Origin: Flavobacteriaceae bacterium
Lineage (GTDB): Bacteria; Bacteroidota; Bacteroidia; Flavobacteriales; Flavobacteriaceae
DNA: 6,667 nucleotides
Direction: 5' to 3'
NCBI GenBank assembly: GCA_016780435.1
Contig: JADHLU010000050.1
Location: 1 to 6,667 of the forward strand
This document shows, one piece after another, positions 1 to 6,600 of this stretch (position 1 is its first letter; every line of letters starts with the position of its first letter). The position numbers and the translations under genes are program-made. The notes below the pieces were generated by a model that was given only the letters and a program-made list of their open reading frames with translations, ran no database searches and was not told the origin of the DNA.

Positions 1-531
1 CGATTTATCTCCAATAAAAAGGCCCAGCGCCAAGAACTCGCCCAGTACGCTGAGCGCTCGGCAGCAAAGCCCTCGGTGTTAGCAGACGAATTAAATCAGG
101 CCTATGCCTTCACCAGAATCATCAATCACTACCAGCACTTCGAAATGATCGCCGCCTTCTCAGACCGGTTGGGTTGGAAGGTCAATTTATCGGATCTCTG
201 CTCTGTTTGGTCCTCGGGTTGCATCATACGTTCGACTCTTTTACAGCAGCTCATGCCCAAGGTTGACGGTCAACTTTCAGCCCTTTTTGACAAGGCCACA
301 CGAGAGCAACTTTTTGCTCAAAAACCTTCGGTGAAGAAGGTGATAACTGCGGCCATTGATAACGATCTGCCCTTGAGTAGCATGCAAGCCGCCTTGAACT
401 ACTACCAGCAGATGACACAAGAGCGGTCTTCGGCCGCTATGGTTCAGGCCCAGCGCGACTATTTTGGTGCGCACGGGGTGTACTTCAAGCAGTCTGCCGA
501 GACCTTAACCTTTTACCCCTGGCCCAAATGA
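1..531 (+). CDS. gnd: 6-phosphogluconate dehydrogenase (decarboxylating), C-terminal part
   Basis: This is the last 176 codons of Gnd, which oxidatively decarboxylates 6-phosphogluconate to ribulose 5-phosphate with NAD(P)+ in the cytosol (oxidative pentose phosphate pathway). The frame is open from base 1, so the start and the N-terminal Rossmann domain lie upstream of the window; full-length enzymes have about 470-480 residues. What is visible is the all-helical C-terminal domain: the stretch WSSGCIIRS (codons from about 208), then ALNYY, then the signature QRDYFGAH (451-474). In characterised enzymes the Arg and His of that signature come from the second subunit of the dimer and hold the substrate phosphate; both are present here. 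The tail ends in FYPWPK. The stop codon overlaps the start of the gluconate permease (ATGA), so the two are probably one transcript and translationally coupled. The GTG at 76 is internal, not a start. Confidence 0.97.
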   Translation, partial: RFISNKKAQRQELAQYAERSAAKPSVLADELNQAYAFTRIINHYQHFEMIAAFSDRLGWKVNLSDLCSVWSSGCIIRSTLLQQLMPKVDGQLSALFDKATREQLFAQKPSVKKVITAAIDNDLPLSSMQAALNYYQQMTQERSSAAMVQAQRDYFGAHGVYFKQSAETLTFYPWPK

Positions 532-1865
532 TCGAAGTGAATTCATTGGTGGCGCTTTTTTTGGGGCTGGCCCTGTTGCTGCTGCTTATTTTGAGATTTA
601 GGCTTCCGGCCTTTCTCTCGTTGTTGATTTCGACCATAGCCATTGGCTTGCTCTTGGGGCTCAAGGCTGAGGCCATCTTTCAGATTATTGAGAAGGGCAT
701 GGGAGGCACGCTGGGTTATGTGGCCACCATAGTGGGCCTGGGGGCCATTTTTGGATCACTGCTTGAAATCACAGGGTCTGCCGAGGCCCTTTCGCGTTTT
801 TTAATCGAGCGGTTTGGCCTTAAAAACGCCTCCTGGACCATGCTTTTCAGCGGATTTATCATCGCCATACCGGTCTTCTTCGACGTGGCTTTTATTCTTT
901 TAGTGCCGTTGTTGTATTCGCTGCAGCAGCGCACCAAAAAGTCTTTGCTTTATTTCGCGCTTCCCCTTTTGGCCGGATTGGCCGTCACCCATGCCTTTAT
1001 TCCGCCTACTCCGGGCCCCATTGCCGTTGCGAGTATCTTGGGGGCCGACTTGGGTATGGTGATTTTGGTCGGATTCTTGGTGGGCATGCCCGCGGCCATT
1101 GTTTCGGGTATTTTTTACGGACGCTACATCTCTTCAAAGATCTTTATTGCTGTAGAGGGCCAGATTTCTGAGGAGCAGCGCGTAAACTATCCGTCAATCA
1201 TCAAGATTTTGGCCATTGTATTTGTACCGATAGTGCTCATCGTCTTGGCTGCCCTTGCCAAGCTTGAAGTTTGGCCAATGGCTGAAGGCCTTAAAAGGGT
1301 GATAGCATTTATCGGACATCCGTTTGCTGCCCTCATTTTGGCCAATATACTCGCCTGGATTTTTCTTGGGCTTAGAGAAAATTACAGTAAGCATAGCCTG
1401 CTCAAGGTGGCCACTAAGTCAATGGAACCCGCAGGAACCATCATCTTACTGACCGGAGCCGGAGGGGTGCTCAAGCAATTACTAATCGATTCTTCGATCG
1501 GCCTCGAAATTGCAGAGGGTTTTGCGCGAGCCGACCTCTCCATCTTTGTGGTCGCCTTTAGTGTGGCCGCACTTGTTCGTGTGCTTCAGGGTTCTTCGAC
1601 AGTGGCTATGATAACGGCAGCATCTATTGTGGCTCCACTAGCTGCCGACGGGGATTATTCTTCATTCGTTCTAGCCCTGATCACGGTCGCTATAGCCTCT
1701 GGAGCCTCTGTTTTCTCTCACGTCAATGACTCGGGTTTTTGGCTGGTGAGTCAGTATTTGAAACTCAACGAACGCCAAACCTATCGTTCATGGACCATGT
1801 TGACCACCGTTCTAGGACTCACCGGGCTTGCCGTAGTGCTTTTGCTCAGTTTGCTAGCTGGTTAG
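528..1865 (+). CDS. GntP-family gluconate:H+ symporter
   Basis: This is a 445-residue inner-membrane permease of the GntP family (gluconate, fructuronate and related sugar acids, proton-coupled), and the length is typical. Almost the whole protein is hydrophobic, consistent with 12-14 membrane segments, the first at about residues 6-24. Family landmarks are the loop FIPPTPGPIAVA (residues 157-168), matching the conserved 'PP.PGP' region, and the C-terminal SHVNDSGFWLVSQY (397-410), among the most conserved stretches of GntP proteins. The ATG at 528 overlaps the gnd stop; no ribosome binding site precedes it, which fits translational coupling. Lying directly after gnd argues for gluconate as substrate: uptake, phosphorylation by a gluconate kinase not in the window, then oxidation by Gnd. 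Family membership is secure, but the exact substrate within the family (gluconate, fructuronate, idonate) is inferred from context, so no symbol is given. Confidence 0.95.
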   Translation: MIEVNSLVALFLGLALLLLLILRFRLPAFLSLLISTIAIGLLLGLKAEAIFQIIEKGMGGTLGYVATIVGLGAIFGSLLEITGSAEALSRFLIERFGLKNASWTMLFSGFIIAIPVFFDVAFILLVPLLYSLQQRTKKSLLYFALPLLAGLAVTHAFIPPTPGPIAVASILGADLGMVILVGFLVGMPAAIVSGIFYGRYISSKIFIAVEGQISEEQRVNYPSIIKILAIVFVPIVLIVLAALAKLEVWPMAEGLKRVIAFIGHPFAALILANILAWIFLGLRENYSKHSLLKVATKSMEPAGTIILLTGAGGVLKQLLIDSSIGLEIAEGFARADLSIFVVAFSVAALVRVLQGSSTVAMITAASIVAPLAADGDYSSFVLALITVAIASGASVFSHVNDSGFWLVSQYLKLNERQTYRSWTMLTTVLGLTGLAVVLLLSLLAG

Positions 1866-1877
1866 TTTAACCTTTTT
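1860..1877 (+). terminator. Possible intrinsic terminator of the gnd-permease unit
   Basis: GGTTA (1860-1864) and TAACC (1868-1872) form a 5-bp stem with a 3-nt loop, followed directly by five T (1873-1877). A second T-run lies at 1888-1893. The hairpin includes the permease stop codon. The stem is short, so termination may be partial. The position after the last gluconate gene and before a gene of different composition supports the call. Confidence 0.4.
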
Positions 1878-1904
1878 ATTCGCACATTTTTTTAATTCGC
1901 TGAT

Positions 1905-1938
1905 TTTGCGTACATTAACCTTTACCAAATTATTTTTA
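1905..1938 (+). promoter_or_regulatory. Weak candidate promoter for the aminotransferase gene
   Basis: TTTG at 1905-1908 and TATTTTTA at 1931-1938 (7 of 8 matches to the Bacteroidota -7 consensus TAnnTTTG) are separated by 22 nt, at the long end for this promoter class. Transcription would then start around 1943-1946, inside the left arm of the inverted repeat, giving a leader of about 85 nt. This is the best promoter-like pair I find in the spacer, but AT-rich DNA yields such matches readily. Confidence 0.22.
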
Positions 1939-2000
1939 GCATAAACAAAGTGCATATTGAAGGCCACGCCCTTCCTTAAGTGAAGTACTTTGTTTATGCT
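1938..2000. repeat. Perfect 14-bp inverted repeat enclosing a smaller hairpin, in the aminotransferase leader
   Basis: AGCATAAACAAAGT (1938-1951) is the exact reverse complement of ACTTTGTTTATGCT (1987-2000). The 35 nt between them contain a second hairpin: GAAGG (1959-1963) with CCTTC (1970-1974) around a 6-nt loop. The CTTC at 1971-1974 could instead pair with GAAG at 1982-1985, so two inner folds exclude each other. The right arm covers an in-frame ATG (1996-1998) 33 nt before the preferred start at 2029. As RNA this would be a long stem just upstream of the gene; as DNA, a split operator is possible. The function is unknown and I do not recognise it as a known riboswitch. Confidence 0.7.
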
Positions 2001-2028
2001 TTTTTATTCTACTTTTAAAAGAAAGATT

Positions 2029-3144
2029 ATGGCCCAAACACGAAGAGATTGGTTGCGCTCATCATTGGGTATGGGCGGTTTATTAATAGCTCCTTCTGCG
2101 TTATTAACTTCATTCGAAAAAGAACGTTTTAACCCTAGAAGTCTTGACCCGATTGTAAGACTTAGCTCAAATGAAAATCCATATGGCCCTTCTAAAGTGG
2201 TTCAGGATGCTATTATAAAGGCCTTTGATCACGCATGTAGGTATCCCTATGAATACAGTGATCAGTTAGCTCTTAAACTTGCAAAAAAACACGGGGTGGG
2301 TGCTGAGAGTATAATTATAACTGGTGGATCAACCGAGGGATTGAAACTGACTGGACTAACATTTGCAAATAATGGAGGTGAAATCATATCTGCGGCTCCA
2401 ACTTTTTTAGCTATGATGGACTATGCAAAGCAGTGGGGTGCTTCTGTAAATTGGGTGGACGTAGATGAATCTAAAGGTTACAACTTAAATGAGATTGAGA
2501 AACGCATAGGAGTTAATACTAAACTTATTTTCCTCTGTAACCCAAATAACCCAACGGGCACACTGATCGAGAAAAATGCACTTTTAGATTTTTGCTCAAC
2601 AGCTAGTCAAAAGACTATAGTTTTCAGTGACGAAGCCTACTACGATTATATCGAGGATCCCGATTACCCTTCAATGGATGCTCTTGTGCGAAAAGGTGAG
2701 AATGTAATTGTTTCTAAAACTTTTTCAAAAGTGTACGGATTGGCAGGTACGCGAATTGGCTACCTCATTGCTAAGCCATCCATTGCCGCTATGATTCGCA
2801 AGAATTTAGTAGCTATGAGTAACGTCTTGGCTATCGCAGCAGCAGATGCGGCGCTGGAAGATCATGACTTTTACCACTTTTCTTTGCAGAAAACAAAGGA
2901 GTCTAAAAAGCGCATCTACGATTTATTAAATCATTTAGATCTGCCTTATGTGCCTTCAAGTACCAACTTTGTATTCTTCGAAAGTAAACGTGATATACGC
3001 GAACTTGGACCTGAGTTATTAAAAGAGGGTGTTCGGATAGGAAGGCCTTTTCCTCCATTTTACGATTGGTGCCGCATTAGTACCGGTACAGATGAAGAGA
3101 TAGACCGCTTTGTAAATGCAATGCTTAAAAGTTACAGTGCATAG
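2029..3144 (+). CDS. Tat-signal-bearing, HisC-like class I/II aminotransferase
   Basis: This is a 371-residue PLP-dependent transaminase of fold type I, closest in look to histidinol-phosphate aminotransferases. Visible landmarks are the N-terminal LSSNENPYGPS, NPNNPTG (171-177), DEAYYDY with Asp201 (pyridine nitrogen) and Tyr204, SKTFSK with Lys234 as the Schiff-base lysine, GLAGTRIGY with Arg242 (cofactor phosphate), and WCRIS with Arg349 (substrate carboxylate). All catalytic residues are present. Residues 4-10 (TRRDWLR) followed by a hydrophobic stretch (about 12-27) form a twin-arginine signal, so the enzyme is probably exported folded with PLP bound; no clear signal peptidase site is seen. 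That argues against a role in histidine synthesis, which is cytosolic; the real substrate is unknown. The ATG at 2029 is chosen because it puts the twin arginines at residues 5-6. In-frame starts at 1990 (TTG) and 1996 (ATG) would add 13 or 11 residues. Composition is more AT-rich than the flanking genes. Confidence 0.88.
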   Translation: MAQTRRDWLRSSLGMGGLLIAPSALLTSFEKERFNPRSLDPIVRLSSNENPYGPSKVVQDAIIKAFDHACRYPYEYSDQLALKLAKKHGVGAESIIITGGSTEGLKLTGLTFANNGGEIISAAPTFLAMMDYAKQWGASVNWVDVDESKGYNLNEIEKRIGVNTKLIFLCNPNNPTGTLIEKNALLDFCSTASQKTIVFSDEAYYDYIEDPDYPSMDALVRKGENVIVSKTFSKVYGLAGTRIGYLIAKPSIAAMIRKNLVAMSNVLAIAAADAALEDHDFYHFSLQKTKESKKRIYDLLNHLDLPYVPSSTNFVFFESKRDIRELGPELLKEGVRIGRPFPPFYDWCRISTGTDEEIDRFVNAMLKSYSA

Positions 3145-3151
3145 CACTTAA

Positions 3152-3181
3152 TTTGTTCAAACTGAATATTTTGTACTTTTG
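3152..3181 (+). promoter_or_regulatory. Bacteroidota-type promoter for the copper efflux unit
   Basis: TTTG (3152-3155) and TACTTTTG (3174-3181), the latter a full match to the -7 consensus TAnnTTTG, are spaced by 18 nt. The expected transcription start, about 5-8 nt after the -7 box, falls on or next to the ATG at 3187. The transcript would therefore be leaderless or nearly so, unless translation starts at the in-frame ATG at 3196. It lies between the aminotransferase stop and the first gene of the copper unit. Confidence 0.5.
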
Positions 3182-3186
3182 AACCG

Positions 3187-3576
3187 ATGAAGACGATGCT
3201 GTCTAAGCTTTTCGCGTTGGTTATGGGCCTTTTGGTATTGGCCTCAACCGTGTCGTGGACGGTCGAAAAGCATCTCTGTATGGGGCACGTGGTCAGTGTC
3301 GCCTTTTTCGCTGAAGCCGAGGGCTGCGGAATGGCCATGGGCAACGAGAACCACTGCTGCGAAGACGAACGCTTTACCCTAACGGGGCAAGAAGACCTTA
3401 AATCATCGGTTTTTGAATACGCTTTTGATCAGGCTCCTGCTGTGTTTATCGAATCAGCAGGCTTCGATTTCAAACCCTTTTCACCTCAAGCCCTTGAGGT
3501 AATTGCCCTTTGGACCTACCATCCGCCCCCCATTTTTGAAGACCTTCAGCTGCTTCAGCAGGTTTTTCTCATTTGA
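3187..3576 (+). CDS. Small secreted Cys/His/Met-rich protein, HYC_CC_PP type
   Basis: This 129-residue protein matches, from memory, a flavobacterial family named HYC_CC_PP after its motifs: EKH.C near the N terminus, a CC pair followed by acidic residues, and a Pro pair near the C terminus. Residues 1-6 are a short charged start, about 7-24 a hydrophobic signal or anchor, so the rest is probably periplasmic. Candidate metal ligands cluster at His29, Cys31, Met32, His34, then Cys47, Met49, Met51, then His56, Cys57, Cys58 followed by Glu-Asp-Glu. The C-terminal motif YHPPPIF is at 111-117. Here the first motif is KHLC, with Leu in place of Tyr. No biochemical function is established to my knowledge. 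Its place directly before cusA, behind the unit's only good promoter, suggests a periplasmic copper- or silver-binding accessory to the pump; this is inference. The start could be 3187 or 3196. Confidence 0.78.
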   Translation: MKTMLSKLFALVMGLLVLASTVSWTVEKHLCMGHVVSVAFFAEAEGCGMAMGNENHCCEDERFTLTGQEDLKSSVFEYAFDQAPAVFIESAGFDFKPFSPQALEVIALWTYHPPPIFEDLQLLQQVFLI

Positions 3577-3653
3577 TTTAATAGAGCGCCTAAAGCGTCA
3601 AGGGGCAAGGCCTTTTTGATGCCTATTCTTGTTGTTTGTGCCTATTAAATCAA
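3573..3653. repeat. Perfect 12-bp inverted repeat framing the spacer before cusA
   Basis: TTGATTTAATAG (3573-3584) is the exact reverse complement of CTATTAAATCAA (3642-3653). The left arm takes in the stop codon of the small secreted protein and the right arm ends 6 nt before the cusA start. Between them, 3595-3605 and 3612-3622 can form an 11-bp stem (four of the pairs G-U) around a 6-nt loop. In the RNA, the long stem would sit just ahead of the cusA start codon. It could act in translational control, RNA processing between the two genes, or as an operator. No promoter-like TAnnTTTG lies in the spacer, so cusA is probably read through from upstream. Confidence 0.62.
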
Positions 3654-3659
3654 TCTGCT

Positions 3660-6600
3660 ATGCTGAATAAAAGCATCAAATTCTTTCTTGATCACAAAAT
3701 ATTCGCCTATCTACTGCTGGCCATTTTGCTGCTTTGGGGTCTGCGGTCGCTTCCGCTGATCTCTGAGTCGAATTGGGTAGGCAGTGACCCGGTGGCTATT
3801 GACGCCATTCCTGATATTGGTGAGAACCAACAAATCGTGTTTACCAAGTGGCCAGGTCGATCGCCTCGCGATATTGAGGATCAAATTACCTATCCGCTTA
3901 CCTCTGCGCTGCTGGGTATACCGGGGGTAAAGACCATTCGCAGTTCGTCTATGTTCGGCTTCTCAAGCATCTACGTAATCTTCGAAGAAGACGTTGATTT
4001 CTATTGGAGTCGCAGCCGAATCTTAGAAAAGCTGAATTCGCTATCTGATAACTTGCTTCCAACGGGGGTTGCTCCGGCTCTCGGACCTGATGCCACCGCA
4101 CTAGGTCAACTATTCTGGTATACCATCGAGGGTCGTGATCCTCAAGGAAAGCCCACCGGCGGATGGAGTCTAGGCGAACTTCGCAGCATTCAAGACTACT
4201 ACGTAAAATACGCTCTGTCGTCTGCCTCTGGGGTCTCAGAAGTGGCCTCTATTGGGGGGTTTGTTCAAGAATACCAGATCGATGTAGACCCCGAGGCCCT
4301 TAAAGTTTATAATGTGACGCTTTCAGAGGTGGCCAAGGCGGTACAGCAAAGCAATCGCGATGTGGGCGCTCAAACCCTTGAAATCAATAGCGTCGAGTAC
4401 TTGGTTCGAGGGCTCGGTTATGTGCAGTCACTTGAAGATTTAGAAAATGCGGTACTGCGCAGCGATCAGTTCAAATCGATTCGAGTGAGCGATGTGGCTA
4501 AGGTCTCATTAGGTGCTGCCGAGAGAAGGGGAATTCTAGATAAAGAGGGGGCCGAAGTAGTTGGCGGAGTAGTCGTCGCACGCTACGGAGCCAACCCGCT
4601 GCAAGTGATAGGCGCGGTGAAAGACAAGCTCAACGAACTGAGTGTGGGACTACCTACTAAGACCCTAGCAGACGGAACGGTTTCAAGGCTTACCGTGGTT
4701 CCGTTTTACGACCGAAGTGGTTTGATTTACGAAACCCTAGACACCCTAAGTTTGGCCCTTATTTTAGAAGTGCTCATCACCATATTGATCGTGGTGGTAA
4801 TGGTCTATAACCTCAGGGCCTCTATGCTGATTTCAGGGTTGCTTCCGGTAGCTATCTTACTGGTCTTTATCGCCATGAAGCTCTTTGGGGTAGACGCCAA
4901 TATTGTGGCCCTATCGGGAATCGCTATAGCTATTGGAACCATGGTAGATCTCGGGGTTATTCTATCAGAAAATATTCTGAGCCACCTCGAAAAGCGCACT
5001 GAAGAGCAATCGGTCGACCAGGTGGTGTACACCGCGACTACCGAAGTTTCAGGAGCCATAGTCACCGCGGTGCTGACCACTATCATCAGCTTTATTCCGG
5101 TATTCACCATGACCGGAGCAGAGGGTAAACTCTTTAGCCCCTTGGCCTTTACCAAGACCTTTGCGCTGCTTGCGGCGGTTATCGTGACCCTGTTTTTGAT
5201 TCCAACTTTCGCCGTAGCGGTGTTCAAGCGCCCGCGAAGAGCAGGGGTGATTGCCCTAGCCGTGAATGTCGGTTTAGTTGCTCTGGGTGTCGCCGGGCTA
5301 CTCTACGGATATTGGGTGGCCTTAGTGCTCATCGCATTCGCTGCGCTTCAATTCTTAAAGACGGCTGATCGCCTAAGTGAGCAGTGGCTAAAGCGCCTGA
5401 ATATAGCCCTAACCCTAATGACGATATTAGGATTGTTGGCGCATTATTGGAGGCCACTTGGTTTTGACCGCAGCCTGGTTGTGAATTACGTGTTTGTGTC
5501 TTTCTTGTGTACCCTTGTTTTGGGAGTTTTTTACCTGTTTAGACGCTATTACACGCCTATTTTACGCTGGGCACTAGCGCACAAACTGGCTTTTTTGTCT
5601 CTTCCGTTCGCACTGCTGCTCATCGGTTACGCCATAATGCGCAATACCCCAGAGGAGTTTATGCCCTCGCTCAACGAAGGCTCTTTCTTGCTGATGCCCA
5701 CCTCAATGCCACATGCGGGTGTTTCAGAGAACAGGCGAGTTTTACAGCAACTCGACAGAGCGGTGGCGGCCATTCCTGAGGTCGAAACCGTTGTGGGCAA
5801 GTCGGGGCGAATTGAGTCGGCCTTGGATCCGGCTCCGCTCTCTATGTTTGAAAACATCATTCAGTATTATCCTGAATACCAGCTCAATGCAGACGCAAAG
5901 CCTCAGCGCTATAAGGTGAATGAAGACGGATTGTTTGTGCTAAGCAGCACTCAGCTCGCCTTTAACCCCAATCATAAGCACGTTTTAAATACTGAAAAAG
6001 AGTCTGCCGAGATCGTCGACGGCCTTGGCATAGACCGAAGTCTATTAATCGCCGACGAAGACGGAGCCTATTTCAGAAACTGGCGCCCGAATATTGAATC
6101 TACAGATGATATCTGGAACGAAATCGTGAGCGCAACAGCTATGCCCGGAGTAACTTCTGCCCCTAAACTGCAGCCCATCGAAACGCGCCTAGTCATGCTT
6201 CAATCGGGTATGCGTGCCCCAATGGGTATCAAGGTCAAGGGTCAAGATCTCGAGCAGATCGAACGATTCGGATTACAGCTCGAGTCTGCCCTAAAGTCAG
6301 TAGAGGGGGTAAAGACCTCTTCGGTATTTGCCGATCGTATTGTGGGCAAACCCTACCTGCTCATCGACATCGATCGAGAGCGTTTGCTGCGGTACGGATT
6401 GCACATCGAAGACGTACAACGGGTCATTGAATTGGCCTTGGGCGGGATGCCCGTTTCTCAATCGGTAGAGGGTAGAAAGCGCTACAGCATTCGCGTGCGC
6501 TACCCCAGAGAATTGCGAAATTCGGTGTCTGACATAGAAGACATCTACGTCGCCATCAATGCCAACGAGCGCGTTCGCCTGGGTCAACTCGCAACTATTC

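Noticed and set aside
76..78. GTG that could start a 151-residue protein
   Set aside because: The frame is open back to base 1 and the upstream residues read on as the 6-phosphogluconate dehydrogenase helical domain, so it is an internal valine.
1867..1923. Direct repeat TTAACCTTT (1867-1875 and 1915-1923)
   Set aside because: Nine AT-rich bases twice in a short spacer is weak evidence, and the first copy is part of the terminator hairpin.
1990..2028. Upstream TTG (1990) or ATG (1996) as start of the aminotransferase
   Set aside because: Either would place the twin-arginine motif some 15-20 residues in, and both lie in the right arm of the inverted repeat; the ATG at 2029 gives a normal Tat signal. 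The ATG at 1996 cannot be fully excluded.
3136..3148. AGTGC / GCACT hairpin at the aminotransferase stop as a terminator
   Set aside because: The stem is 5 bp with a 3-nt loop and has no T-run behind it; it also abuts the next promoter. Too weak to call.
3600..3617. AAGG...CCTT followed by T as a terminator between the small protein and cusA
   Set aside because: Only 4 bp, the T residues are better used in the longer 3595-3622 stem, and no promoter is visible behind it to transcribe cusA.
4805..5227. 140-codon open stretch on the reverse strand inside cusA
   Set aside because: It lies wholly within the strongly conserved helix 2-6 region of the pump, its translation is low-complexity (Thr/Ser/Val/Ile-rich), and it resembles no family: a shadow of the real gene.
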